A stretch of 48,316 nucleotides of DNA from an uncultured Oscillospiraceae bacterium (GCA_947629915.1 CANRFN010000032.1:1-48316); one strand, 5' to 3'; positions 1 to 8,321 are shown, counted from the first letter of the stretch. Numbers and translations: made by a program. Notes: generated from the sequence alone by a model not told the origin.

Positions 1-43
1 AGTGGGCGGCACAGATGGCTGCCTAATTTTACCAAATCTTTTT

Positions 44-82
44 AACGCGATAGGCGAATCGCATGCACTTCTAGGAATTTTC
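44..82. repeat. Left copy of the inverted repeat found at both window ends
   Basis: AACGCGA (44-50), a 9-base spacer, then CGCATGCACTTCTAG (60-74) and ATTTTC (77-82). The reverse complement of 48234-48274 has the same two blocks with the same 9-base spacing. The stretch 1-89 is AT-richer than the neighbouring gene and holds no gene. It is downstream of the hydantoinase-family stop codon. Confidence 0.7.
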
Positions 83-89
83 CCAGCAA

Positions 90-2216
90 TCAGAGGCTGT
101 TCTTGGCGCCTACGATGATGATATCGTCATTGGAGTTGAGCATCTGCATGTCCACTTCCATGAGCATGATGATCTTGTCCAGGTCCACGGAGCCCGAGAA
201 GTCCATGACGCGGGCTCCGGTGCAGATGTAGTAGTCGGGGCGCAGGATGGCGTCCTGCTGATAGATGGCCATGCTCTCCCAGAGCTGAGAGACCACGTTG
301 CGGTAGGCGCTGGCCTTGCACTGAATGGCCTCGCCGTCGTTGCGCTGGACCTTGATAAAGCCCTTTTTGTCCAGGATCCGCACCGGGTGCTTGCCCTTGC
401 GCTCCATGCCGTAGACGTAGAAGTTCTTGGTGGAACAGATCAGGTCGATGTCTCCAGGCTTTGCCTTCAGGTCGTCTGCAGCCAGCTGCCTGGCCTCCTC
501 CTCGGTGCATTCCTTCAGAAGGTCTGTGGTCTTGACCTCAGTGGAGCCAAGGGCAATGGCGGTGAGCTTGGAGGTCTGCGGATCGATCTCAATGTGGACT
601 TCCACACTGTCCGGCGCCGCGCCGCTCTCCACGGCTTTGTCGATCGCCTCGGTCTTGATGGACCGGATGTCCTCCGGGGTGGGATTGGGCACCACGCGCT
701 CCACCACGTCCCGGACCATGGCGAGCGCCACGCCGATGGAGGAGATGACCTCTGCGTTATCCGGGATGGAGTAGCGCAGCCCCATCTTGTCTGAGCAGAA
801 GCCGATCAGGGCCGCCGCGCCGCCTCCCACGCCCACAAGGCTGATCTGGTCCTTTTCGAGGCGGTATTTTGCAGCCAGCTCTGTGATGATGGGCTCGATC
901 TTCTCATAGGCACGGGTGAGGATCTGGGTGGCCACCTCTTCCACGGTCTTGCCCATGTAATCGGCCAGAGGCTTCATGGCCTTCCGGGCGGCGTTGGCGT
1001 TGCCGTAGGCGAAGTACTCAGGCTTCACAAGCCCCAGCACATTGGCGGCGCAGGTGTTTGTGATGGTGATGCGTTTGCCGTTTTTCAGCTCAATGGCCAC
1101 GTAGTCGCTGGGGTCACCTTCCTTGGGGGAGAAGAAAACCACCTTGGGATCCACGATCTCCTCCTCCGGGGTGAAGACCGCATAGTCAAGACCGGCGATA
1201 TGGGCTGAGCGGGGTCCCACGTCCTTGACGCCGGACTTATCGCAGCGGATCATGCTGCCCCCGGCCACGCCCAGGACGCGGACATCCAGAGAGCTGATGT
1301 ATGTGCGGTGGCCGCCGACGATGGAGTAGTCGATTGCGGGGCGGCCATCCTTGATCACGCCGATGTTGGTGGTGGTGCCGCCCACCTCGAAGTAGACGCC
1401 GTTGGAGGCACGAAGATACATGAGGCTTCCCATGACAGAGGCTGCGGGGCCGGAGAGCATGGTCAGCACCGGGCGCTTCTTCATCTCATTGATCTCCATG
1501 ACGCCGCCGTCTCCCCGCATGATCATCAGCGGGATGCTGACCCCGGCGCTGCGGACGCTGGCCTCTGTGTCATTGGCAGTTTTCAGCATTTTGGGCAGGA
1601 TCGAGGCGTTGATCGCAGCGGTGCGGGTCCGGCGGGTGAGGCCGTAAAGCTTGGTGATCTCACTGGCGGCAGTGGCCTCCAGGCCCATCTTTCTCGCGAT
1701 ACCGCAGACGCCGTTCTCATTCTCCATGTCATCCACACCGTAGGCCTCGCTGGCAACGATGACCTGCGCACCCTCGCCCAGGAGATCCTTGATGGCTTGG
1801 GTCACGGTGTCATCCGAGAGGGTGTCATCCACCAGATAGCGGTTGTGGAGCTTGATGCTCCTGCCGGAGCCCAGGTCGATGTCCTTGAGGCCGGTCTGCA
1901 CCTTGGCAAGCCATCCGCCGGGGCCCTTGCCGCCCATGCCGATGACGCCTACCTGCGCCACATCGCCCTCAATGAGTGCGTTTGTGGCCTGGGTGGTGGA
2001 GTGGGCCACAAAGATGACGTCCTTCGGGTCGATGTTGTTTTCCTTGAGGCAGTTCTTGAATGCCTGGACAACGCCAGTGGCCACACCGGCCTTGTCGTCA
2101 TGGGTGGTCTTGACCGAGGATTTCCCGATGATCTCATGGGTGGCATTGTCGATGGCAACGGCCTTGGTGTGGGTGCCGCCCACATCGATGCCCATGCGTA
2201 CTTTTCTGTCGCTCAT
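90..2216 (-). CDS. Hydantoinase/oxoprolinase family protein (HyuA-like)
   Basis: A 708-residue protein of the hydantoinase A / oxoprolinase / acetone carboxylase-beta family, ATP-dependent enzymes with an actin-like (ASKHA) fold. The N-terminus MGIDVGGTHTKAVAID (about residues 7-22) is the phosphate-binding loop. STTQATNALIEGD (about 90-103) is the usual hydantoinase A N-domain motif, and GPAASVMG and VGVGGGAAALIG lie in the catalytic domain. The chosen ATG at 2216 has AAGGAGG just upstream; an upstream ATG has no such site. It starts 17 bp after the permease stop and is last in a three-gene operon. No HyuB partner is present in the window, and the usual pathway would need one if this were an N-methylhydantoinase. 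Family placement is firm; the substrate (cyclic amide, ketone or other carbonyl compound) is unknown. Confidence 0.85.
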   Translation of the reverse strand: MSDRKVRMGIDVGGTHTKAVAIDNATHEIIGKSSVKTTHDDKAGVATGVVQAFKNCLKENNIDPKDVIFVAHSTTQATNALIEGDVAQVGVIGMGGKGPGGWLAKVQTGLKDIDLGSGRSIKLHNRYLVDDTLSDDTVTQAIKDLLGEGAQVIVASEAYGVDDMENENGVCGIARKMGLEATAASEITKLYGLTRRTRTAAINASILPKMLKTANDTEASVRSAGVSIPLMIMRGDGGVMEINEMKKRPVLTMLSGPAASVMGSLMYLRASNGVYFEVGGTTTNIGVIKDGRPAIDYSIVGGHRTYISSLDVRVLGVAGGSMIRCDKSGVKDVGPRSAHIAGLDYAVFTPEEEIVDPKVVFFSPKEGDPSDYVAIELKNGKRITITNTCAANVLGLVKPEYFAYGNANAARKAMKPLADYMGKTVEEVATQILTRAYEKIEPIITELAAKYRLEKDQISLVGVGGGAAALIGFCSDKMGLRYSIPDNAEVISSIGVALAMVRDVVERVVPNPTPEDIRSIKTEAIDKAVESGAAPDSVEVHIEIDPQTSKLTAIALGSTEVKTTDLLKECTEEEARQLAADDLKAKPGDIDLICSTKNFYVYGMERKGKHPVRILDKKGFIKVQRNDGEAIQCKASAYRNVVSQLWESMAIYQQDAILRPDYYICTGARVMDFSGSVDLDKIIMLMEVDMQMLNSNDDIIIVGAKNSL

Positions 2217-2233
2217 TTCATATCCTCCTTCTC

Positions 2234-3586
2234 TTAACCGAAAACGAACCAGGTCACGATCTGCATCACGATGCACACGGCCCAGGCCACAGGCAGCGTC
2301 TTTTTCAGGTGCTCACGGGTGGACACCTTGGCATAGCTGACGCCCCAGGCAATCCAGCTCTGCGTCATGCAGATGGAGACGTTCATGGTGATGGATGGTA
2401 TGACCATCAGTGCATAGAGGTATGGGGTGGAGAAGCCTACACCTTTCAAAATACCCAGCGTGGCCGCGCCGCAGCCGAACAGGGTAAAGGGACCGCGGAA
2501 GAGGCCCAAGGGCGCCAGGAGCGCGAAGGCAATGGAGATGATCAGTGTGTTATGGGGGATCACGTTGCCGAGAAGGGCGTTGAAATAGGGCACGCACAAC
2601 TCAGCGGCCTTGTTGAACATGGGGATCATGAGCAGGAAGCCCACCAGCGGAGCGGTGTCCACAACGCCGTCATAGAAGTCCTTGTTGATCGTGCGGCAGA
2701 CGGCGCGGAAGGATTTCATCTCGCCGCATATTGCCATGGCATAGAGGCTGGCGATGGTGAAGCCAAGGATGATGGGGACATTGAAGATGATGAGCAGCAG
2801 CACCGGCAGGATGGGGGCAATCAGAGCCGGAGCGGGCACGTAGCCGGGACGGGAGCGCCGTGCGGCGGAGGCCACCCAGGCGTGGACGGTCTTTTTCTTC
2901 CGAAGGGTGAAAAGGGTCATCACAATGACAAGCGCCAATTGAACGGCAACACCGATCATGGCCCATCTGAGGCGGGCGGGGTCATCGTAGGTGATGAGCT
3001 GTTTGCCGGCGTCATCCAGGAAAAAGGCCAGGAACTGTCCCGTGAGGACGGGGTTTAAGTACATGCCGGCACCAACGGACATCATGAAGGAGCCGACAGC
3101 CAGGACCTTTGGAATGCCCAGGCTCATGAGGATCGGAAGGATGATCACGCCGATGGCCACCACGGCACCTGCACCGAAGAGGGTGGAGAAGATGGCGGTG
3201 GTGACAATGGAGAGGAGGATGCAGATGACGGCAGGTCTGTCGCCGCCCAGCTCTACGGTCTTGCGGATCAGGGCATCGGCAATCCCGGTGGACAGGAGCA
3301 CCCGGCCGAACCACGCGCCGAACACCACGTTGACAAGCACGTTGCCCCAGCCCTCAGGGCCGGACTGGAAGACCTTAGTGATGGCGTCCACAAAGCTGAT
3401 GTCCGTGACGCCGGGGTATTGGGCGATAAAATCTGGGTTGGTTGCGAAGGTGTTTCCGATGAGCGGCAGGGCCGTCCACAGTACGCCCATGATGAGCATG
3501 CCGATCATCAGGTTGCCGCCGCGCACGGCATATATGGCGAGGCCCACGAAGGAGACAAGGAGCAACACTCCAATTACATATTCCAT
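2234..3586 (-). CDS. Ion-transporter-type membrane permease (GntP/CitMHS-like)
   Basis: A 450-residue, highly hydrophobic protein with roughly ten to twelve predicted membrane segments and no signal peptide. The first segment starts at residue 3. Two repeated halves each carry small-residue-rich re-entrant stretches (TTAIFSTLFGAGAVVAIGV near 130; a matching GPFTLFGCGAATLGI near 375). This fits the organic-anion/gluconate transporters of the ion transporter superfamily. AAGGAAGG precedes the ATG. It sits between dlgD and the hydantoinase-family gene with gaps of 39 and 17 bp, so it probably imports the compound they degrade. The substrate cannot be read from the sequence; a carboxylate is most likely. 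Confidence 0.75.
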   Translation of the reverse strand: MEYVIGVLLLVSFVGLAIYAVRGGNLMIGMLIMGVLWTALPLIGNTFATNPDFIAQYPGVTDISFVDAITKVFQSGPEGWGNVLVNVVFGAWFGRVLLSTGIADALIRKTVELGGDRPAVICILLSIVTTAIFSTLFGAGAVVAIGVIILPILMSLGIPKVLAVGSFMMSVGAGMYLNPVLTGQFLAFFLDDAGKQLITYDDPARLRWAMIGVAVQLALVIVMTLFTLRKKKTVHAWVASAARRSRPGYVPAPALIAPILPVLLLIIFNVPIILGFTIASLYAMAICGEMKSFRAVCRTINKDFYDGVVDTAPLVGFLLMIPMFNKAAELCVPYFNALLGNVIPHNTLIISIAFALLAPLGLFRGPFTLFGCGAATLGILKGVGFSTPYLYALMVIPSITMNVSICMTQSWIAWGVSYAKVSTREHLKKTLPVAWAVCIVMQIVTWFVFG

Positions 3587-3625
3587 ATTGACCTTCCTTT
3601 CGGTATTTCTTTCCAGATCGGGATG

Positions 3626-4630
3626 TCACATCTTCAGGACAGACTCCCAGACCTCCTCAATGACCGGGATTCCCAGGGTCTTGTTCTCCCGCAGGTTCCG
3701 AAGCTCCATCTCGCCGGGATAGAAGACCTCTCCGCCCTCTTTTACCGGGACGCTGGTCTTGATGTCGGCGAGGATTGCATCGGCGATGGAGTCACTCTCG
3801 GCCACGGTGTTGAATTTCGTGGGGTCTATGGCGATCATGATCTGTGTGAGCCCCACCTCATCGCCGAAGGTGCCGATCTTCGCCACGCTGTTTCCGTTGG
3901 TCAGGACCGTGGCAATCAGGTCCAGCGCGATGGACAGGCCGCTGCCCTTCCAGTAGCCCATGGGCAGAACCCGCCAGGTCTTCTCGATCTCCGCCGGGTC
4001 GTCCGTCAGTTCTCCGGCCTCGTTGTAGCCGCCGGGGACCGGGAGCTTGACACCCCGCAGGCGGCAGTCCTCAATCTTGCCGTAGCTGAATTGGCTGACG
4101 GCACAGTCGATCATCACATGTTCGCCGTTGGAGCGGGGAATTGCCATGATGATCGGGTTGTTGCCGATTTTCCGGTCCTTGCCGCCCCATGCGGGCATGT
4201 TGGGCATGGTGTTGGACCAGCAGATCCCGATGCACCCGTTGTCTGCCGCCAGCCATCCGTACGTCCCGCCGCGCATCCAGTGGTTGTTGTTTCCCAGTGC
4301 CACGAGGCCGATTCCGTTCTCGTGGGCGAGCTCGCAGGCCCGGTCCATGGCTCTCTTTGCGTTCAGAGGGCCGAACCCCCGGTGGCCGTCCCAGCGCTCC
4401 ATGCTCCCGAAGGACATCTCACAGGTGGCGCGGATGTTGGGGTCGATCTCCCCCCTCTCCAGGTAGCTCACCACCCGGGGGAATCTGTTCAGTCCGTGGC
4501 TGTACACGCCAGCCATGCTGTTCTGTGCGAAGATGGCGGCGGCGTCTGCCGCGTCCGCCGGGCTGAACCCCCGGCTCTCCAGTACCCGCTTGAATTCCGC
4601 GACCATCTCTTCATAGGATACGCGTTTCAT
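3626..4630 (-). CDS. dlgD: 2,3-diketo-L-gulonate reductase-like oxidoreductase (malate/L-lactate dehydrogenase type 2 family)
   Basis: A 334-residue NAD(P)H-dependent reductase closely resembling E. coli YiaK/DlgD over its whole length. Examples are SMAGVYSHGLNRFPR (residues ~40-54), NNHWMRGGTYGW (~120-131), the FSYGKIE segment and LPMGYWKGSGLSI (~225-237). DlgD reduces 2,3-diketo-L-gulonate to 3-keto-L-gulonate. The family also contains ureidoglycolate and lactate dehydrogenases, so the substrate may differ here. GGGAGG lies 8-9 bases before the ATG at 4630; an ATG six codons earlier has no ribosome site. It is the first gene of the LacI-controlled operon. Family and similarity to DlgD are solid; the reaction in this pathway is inferred. 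Confidence 0.85.
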   Translation of the reverse strand: MKRVSYEEMVAEFKRVLESRGFSPADAADAAAIFAQNSMAGVYSHGLNRFPRVVSYLERGEIDPNIRATCEMSFGSMERWDGHRGFGPLNAKRAMDRACELAHENGIGLVALGNNNHWMRGGTYGWLAADNGCIGICWSNTMPNMPAWGGKDRKIGNNPIIMAIPRSNGEHVMIDCAVSQFSYGKIEDCRLRGVKLPVPGGYNEAGELTDDPAEIEKTWRVLPMGYWKGSGLSIALDLIATVLTNGNSVAKIGTFGDEVGLTQIMIAIDPTKFNTVAESDSIADAILADIKTSVPVKEGGEVFYPGEMELRNLRENKTLGIPVIEEVWESVLKM

Positions 4631-4673
4631 ATTTGTGGCCTCCCTCATTGGCTGTAGTTTGTGAAAACGTTGT

Positions 4674-4746
4674 GTAAGCGCTTACCATGGTTGCAGTATA
4701 GACCCTGCGGTCGCAGATGTCAACACCTATTTTGTAAGCGCTTACA
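4674..4746 (-). promoter_or_regulatory. Operon promoter flanked by two palindromic LacI-type operators
   Basis: Minus strand: TTGACA (4723-4718), 17-base spacer, TATACT (4700-4695). Operator 1 is the perfect palindrome TGTAAGCGCTTACA (4733-4746), upstream of the -35 box. Operator 2 is GTAAGCGCTTAC (4674-4685), at the expected transcription start. Centres are 60 bp apart. The 14-mer also fits the cre consensus, so CcpA could bind as well. The adjacent lacI-family gene makes local repression, possibly through a DNA loop, the simplest reading. Confidence 0.88.
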
Positions 4747-4783
4747 GCTTTGTATACCTGCACAAATTTGGCGGTTTTGATTT

Positions 4784-4816
4784 GTAAAAAACGCCGAAGG
4801 CAGATGCCTTCGGCGT
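4784..4816 (-). terminator. Rho-independent terminator of the lacI-family gene
   Basis: A perfect 12-bp inverted repeat (4791-4802 with 4805-4816) followed on the minus strand by six T residues. It lies 27 bp after the stop codon of the regulator. Confidence 0.88.
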
Positions 4817-4830
4817 TGTAAGCCCTTACA
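4817..4830 (-). promoter_or_regulatory. Third, imperfect LacI-type site
   Basis: TGTAAGCCCTTACA differs from the upstream 14-bp operator at one base. It sits between the regulator's stop codon and its terminator. Function unknown; it may act as an auxiliary operator 84 bp from operator 1. Confidence 0.45.
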
Positions 4831-4842
4831 TTTTCGGGCCAG

Positions 4843-5829
4843 TCAAGTGGTCTTTCCCAGCACCAGCTCCGGCTGAATGGTCACAGAGGAGTAGGCGTCA
4901 GACTTGTCGATCAGGTTCTCCAGAAGCTGCACGCACAGCAGCGCCACCTGTTCTGGCTTATTGTCTACGGTGGTAAGCTCCGGCTCGCAGAGGCGTGCGT
5001 AGATGGAGTTGTTGAATCCCGTCACCGAGACGTCCTCTGGGATGCGTACCCCCGCCCGCAGAAGGCCCTTCGTGACACCCACAGCCGTCAGGTCCTCGCC
5101 GCAGACGATGCCGTCACAGGGAAGGCCGCTGTGCAGAATCTCCTCCGCGGCGCGGATGCCGCCCTCCATGGTGTCCTGGGTTTGGATCACCCGATCTGCC
5201 ACATCCAGGCCGCAGCGCTTCATCCCCAGGAAAAAGCCATCCCGCTTGGCGATGGCGCTGGCGGTATCCATGTCGCGGACGTAGAAGATGTTCCGCCGGC
5301 CCCGCTCCCAAAGGTGTTCCACGGCCAGGGTGATCCCGTAGGCATCGTCCATCAGCACGGAGTACGAGTTGGGCAAGTCCAATTTTCCATTGGCCACAAC
5401 AACCGGGGCCATCCGCAAAAGCGGCTCCACCTCAGGGTCCGCGCCGATGGTGTTGAAGATGGAACCCACCAGCACAATGCCGTCCACCTGCTTTTTCGTC
5501 ACAGCCCGCAGATATTTCAGCGTTGTCTCCCGATCCCCGCCTGTGTTGCACAGGATGACCTCGTAGTTCCGGCGGCTGAACTCCCGCTCGATGGTGTAGG
5601 ACATGCGGGCATAGTTGGGCACCCGGATGTCGACAGTCAGGACAGCAACGGTTCGAAGGGATTTGCTGACCATCCCCTGGGCGATGGCACTGGGGACGTA
5701 GCTGTTCTTCTGAAGCACCGCCTCTACCCGCTCCTTTGTGGCCGCGCTGACAGTGCCCTTGTTATTCAGTACCCTGGAAACCGTGGCGATAGAGACCCCA
5801 GCCTCTTTGGCGATATCGTAAATATTCAC
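4843..5829 (-). CDS. LacI-family transcriptional regulator
   Basis: A 328-residue repressor of normal family length. Residues 2-50 form the LacI helix-turn-helix and hinge (NIYDIAKEAGVSIATVSRVLN), followed by a periplasmic-binding-protein-like sensor domain with VDGIVLVGS near 115 and GIVCGEDLTAVG near 240. The start is GTG at 5829, eight bases after GGAGG; ATG starts in this frame would remove the helix-turn-helix. It most likely represses the dlgD-permease-hydantoinase operon through the twin palindromes at 4674-4746 and itself through the related site at 5867-5880. The inducer is unknown, presumably a metabolite of that operon. Confidence 0.93.
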   Translation of the reverse strand: MNIYDIAKEAGVSIATVSRVLNNKGTVSAATKERVEAVLQKNSYVPSAIAQGMVSKSLRTVAVLTVDIRVPNYARMSYTIEREFSRRNYEVILCNTGGDRETTLKYLRAVTKKQVDGIVLVGSIFNTIGADPEVEPLLRMAPVVVANGKLDLPNSYSVLMDDAYGITLAVEHLWERGRRNIFYVRDMDTASAIAKRDGFFLGMKRCGLDVADRVIQTQDTMEGGIRAAEEILHSGLPCDGIVCGEDLTAVGVTKGLLRAGVRIPEDVSVTGFNNSIYARLCEPELTTVDNKPEQVALLCVQLLENLIDKSDAYSSVTIQPELVLGKTT

Positions 5830-5866
5830 ACACTCGTCCTCCGTGTCTTATCGTGTTGAAAATCTC

Positions 5867-5912
5867 CGCAAGCGGTTACATTGATCTTACACTGGGAGAG
5901 AGGCGTTGTCAA
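5867..5912 (-). promoter_or_regulatory. Promoter and likely auto-operator of the lacI-family gene
   Basis: Minus strand: TTGACA (5912-5907), 17 bases, TAAGAT (5889-5884). CGCAAGCGGTTACA at 5867-5880 matches the operon operator at 11 of 14 positions and lies at the transcription start, which suggests autorepression. Confidence 0.75.
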
Positions 5913-6112
5913 GAGAATTCCGATTCGGCATCGACACCACCTCGCAATGTCTCTGTGCGCGGGCAGACATGCCCAGGCGGACACGAGAATGCGCGATCCG
6001 CTGAACAATCTCTCCGGAGTCGCAAGCACCGCCAGAACAGAGGTTGCACTGATGGAGTATCGGTTCCACAAGGTTTGCTGCGTTGTTGCACCTGCCCTCA
6101 CAGTCAGTACAA
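5913..6112. other. Intergenic DNA before the repeat array; nothing recognised
   Basis: The stretch is open in several frames on both strands but shows no ribosome site, family motif or consistent codon pattern. It may hold a more decayed unit of the array that follows. Confidence 0.5.
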
Positions 6113-6206
6113 AGCTGCACACCTTGGCAGCAGACAGTTGTGCAGGTGTCCCGCGTGTGTGTCCAAGTACACACACTTGCAGTTGTGGCAGTTGTGCAAG
6201 ACACTC
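6113..6206. repeat. Structured repeat unit 1
   Basis: Contains GTGTGTGTCC then AAGTACACACAC (inner palindrome, 6155-6177) and repeated AGTTGTGCA/CAGTTGTG half-sites. The outer arm is degenerate. Confidence 0.55.
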
Positions 6207-6356
6207 CCCAGACCAGAATTTCTCTCAGGCCAACCTGAAAGCCCCCTTCTTCTTGATGCCCAAAAAGGTTCTCGTTTCCGCCGCATTCACCATCTTTTCG
6301 ACACGTTTCGCAAGGCAGTCCAATACATCGCCCACTGGCTGCATTCCCAGCGTATC

Positions 6357-6444
6357 TCTGCACAACTACAGATGTGTGAAGATGTGCATGTGTCCACGGC
6401 TGTGTCCAAGTACACACATTGTAGTTGTGTTAGATGTGCAGACA
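6357..6444. repeat. Structured repeat unit 2
   Basis: CACAACTACA (6361-6370) pairs with TGTAGTTGTG (6420-6429). CTGCACA and TGTGCAG form an additional outer pairing. The inner palindrome is TGTGTCC/TACACACA. Confidence 0.6.
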
Positions 6445-6607
6445 CCCCTCCAGGTTTGGGATTCCGACTGGGCAAGTCACTGGGCAGCACATTCCTCAAC
6501 CCATGAATACTGCTCACTTTCGCCTCCATCAGACACGTTTCATCCCTTCTCGTCATGTCTCCCCAGACCTATCGAAAGCTGTCTGATGCATTGCCCTCCA
6601 GCGCCGC

Positions 6608-6690
6608 CCTACACAACTGCAATTCACACCAGTTGTGTAGGTGTATCCCTTGGTGTATACAGTATGTATTCACCCGATAGTTGTGTAGAA
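6608..6690. repeat. Structured repeat unit 3
   Basis: The outer stem CTACACAACT (6609-6618) with AGTTGTGTAG (6679-6688) is perfect. The inner GTGTATAC/GTATNNNNTCAC palindrome is interrupted. Confidence 0.65.
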
Positions 6691-6867
6691 AGCATGCGAA
6701 TCATTCTCCTGGGCAGATTCGCTCCTCAGGCAGACAGCATAAGAAACTCCGTCCCAGTCTCCAGAAAGCGCCAGATCCAGACCTTATCCGGCATGTTTTC
6801 AGCACTTTTCTATGCATCTTCCCGTGTCTTATCGAAAGGCATCGAACGCATCGAACACCGGTGGTGC

Positions 6868-6946
6868 CCTGCACAACTACAGCTCTCACCAGTTGTGTAG
6901 GTGTATACTCAGGTGTATACAGTATACACCAGATAGTTGTGCAGAA
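6868..6946. repeat. Structured repeat unit 4 (best preserved)
   Basis: The outer stem CTGCACAACTA (6869-6879) with TAGTTGTGCAG (6934-6944) is perfect. The inner stem is GGTGTATAC (6912-6920), one base, GTATACACC (6922-6930). An internal AGTTGTGTAG (6891-6900) could pair with the 5' arm instead. Confidence 0.7.
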
Positions 6947-7119
6947 AGCGTGCAAATTATCCTCCTGGGCAGATTCTCTTCTCAAGCAGCCAGCATAGGG
7001 GCTCCCCTTTTCGCTCCCCAAAAGCGCTCATTTTCTACCGGATTCGATCTCTATCAGCACTTCTACCATGCCTCCCGGACCTGTCGCAAGCTGTCGAAGG
7101 CATGGACTGCTGGCGCTGT

Positions 7120-7206
7120 CCCACACAACTGCACCTCTCTCCAGTTGTGTAAGTGTATACCCTGGTGTATACGGTATACACCCGCACTTGTGTAGTTGTG
7201 CATAGC
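7120..7206. repeat. Structured repeat unit 5
   Basis: ACACAACT (7123-7130) can pair with AGTTGTGT (7143-7150), and its CACAACT core also with the AGTTGTG near 7194. The inner palindrome is GGTGTATAC (7164-7172), one base, GTATACACC (7174-7182). Confidence 0.65.
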
Positions 7207-7320
7207 ACTTCCGGCAGGCAGCTATGGTCATATCCCCACATCCGCACCCCGTTCTGCACCGCTTTCTACACAAGCCCCCTTCCCCGCCGGAAAGATTCGA
7301 AGGTCTCCATAGACACCGCA

Positions 7321-7350
7321 GCGCCCAGGCCGATCTCTCGGCCTGGGCGC
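7321..7350 (-). terminator. Strong hairpin downstream of uxuB, possible terminator
   Basis: GCGCCCAGGCCGA (7321-7333), loop TCTC, TCGGCCTGGGCGC (7338-7350): a perfect 13-bp GC-rich stem, 101 bp past the uxuB stop. There is no T tract on either strand, so termination is not certain; it may instead stabilise the mRNA end. Confidence 0.5.
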
Positions 7351-7451
7351 TACCTTATATATAGTTTCGCTGCCAGACACAGTGGCACTCCAGACAGCGC
7401 CGCCGTGTCCCTATCTGTCCGTTACTGCCCTACCCCAATTTCTTTGCTGCC

Positions 7452-8306
7452 TTACACCCCGGAGTACGCGCTGAACCCGCCATCGATGGGGATGCACACG
7501 CCGGTGATGAAGCTGGCGGCCTCGTTGTTCAGGAGGAACAGCACGGCGCCGGCCAGTTCCTTCTCGGAGTCCCCGAAGCGGCCCATGGGGGTGGCCGCCA
7601 GGATCTTGCCGGTGCGGGCGGTGGGGGTGCCGTCCGGGTTGAAGAGCAGCGCGGCATTCTGCTTGGTGGAGAAGAAGCCGGGGGCGATGGCGTTCACCCG
7701 GATGCCCACCTTGGAGAAGTGCACGGCCAGCCACTGGGTGAAGTTGGTCACAGCGGCCTTGGCGCCGGAGTAGGCGGGAATCTTGGTCAGCGGCGTATAG
7801 GCGTTCATGGAGCTGATGTTCAGGATGTTGCAGCCCTCCCGGCCGATCATCTGCCGGGCAAAGGCCTGGGTGGGCACCAGGGTGCCGATGAAGTTCAGGT
7901 TGAAGACGAACTCCACGCCGCTCTTCTCCAGGTCGAAGAAGCTCTTGGTGTCGCCCTCCAGGTCCCCGAGCTCAAAGTACTCCTTGTCCGTGTTGGCCCG
8001 GGCGTTGTTGCCGCCGGCGCCGTTGATGAGGATGTCGCAGGGGCCCAGATCCGCCATCACCTTATCCGCCACGGCATAGCACATGTCCTTGTCCAGCACG
8101 TTGCAGGCATAGGCCTTGGCCACGCCGCCCTCAGCGGTGATCTCGTCTGCATAGCCCTGGGCCGCCTGCTCGTTCAGGTCCAGCAGGGCCACTTTAGCCC
8201 CGGCCCGGGCCAGCACCTTGGCAAAGGCGGAGCACAGCACGCCGCCGGCGCCGGTAACCACTGCCACTTTCCCGGTGAGATCGGTATTCAGTACGTTCTT
8301 TTCCAT
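7452..8306 (-). CDS. uxuB: D-mannonate oxidoreductase / fructuronate reductase, SDR type
   Basis: A 284-residue short-chain dehydrogenase converting D-fructuronate to D-mannonate with NAD(P)H. The cofactor loop is TGAGGVLCSAF (residues ~18-28), INGAGG lies near 94, the catalytic serine is in NISSMN (~168), and YSGAKAA (~179) carries the Tyr and Lys. ITGVCIPIDGGFSAYSG closes the fold. The TGxGGVL loop and C-terminus are typical of the Gram-positive UxuB that sits beside uxuA. AAAGGAG precedes the ATG. It follows uxuA by 15 bp, so the two steps from fructuronate to 2-keto-3-deoxygluconate are co-transcribed. Confidence 0.9.
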   Translation of the reverse strand: MEKNVLNTDLTGKVAVVTGAGGVLCSAFAKVLARAGAKVALLDLNEQAAQGYADEITAEGGVAKAYACNVLDKDMCYAVADKVMADLGPCDILINGAGGNNARANTDKEYFELGDLEGDTKSFFDLEKSGVEFVFNLNFIGTLVPTQAFARQMIGREGCNILNISSMNAYTPLTKIPAYSGAKAAVTNFTQWLAVHFSKVGIRVNAIAPGFFSTKQNAALLFNPDGTPTARTGKILAATPMGRFGDSEKELAGAVLFLLNNEAASFITGVCIPIDGGFSAYSGV

Positions 8307-8321
8307 GGTTGGGAACTCCTT

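Larger units (their letters stand above)
6113..7206. repeat. Array of five structured repeats, ~250 bp period
   Basis: Five diverged units start near 6113, 6357, 6608, 6868 and 7120. Each core has the order CACAACT ... AGTTGTGT ... GTGTATAC ... GTATACAC ... AGTTGTG, so several arms can pair in more than one way. Linkers are also related: 6689-6744 and 6945-7000 agree at about 84 percent. Units 1-2 carry a GTGTCC/TACACAC variant of the inner palindrome and units 3-5 the GTGTATAC form. Open reading frames cross the array but shift frame between units, so a repeated protein is unlikely. No known repeat family was recognised. It may be a DNA-binding array, a structured RNA or a REP/BIME-like element. 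Confidence 0.7.

Noticed and set aside
5881..6900. 339-codon open frame through the repeat array
   Set aside because: Related repeat units are read in different frames, the composition is unlike the neighbouring proteins, and there is no ribosome site or recognisable domain.
6113..7206. Repeat array as CRISPR or integron attC sites
   Set aside because: The ~250 bp period and diverged repeats do not fit CRISPR. The GTTGTGT boxes do not match the attC core GTTRRRY, and no integrase gene is nearby.
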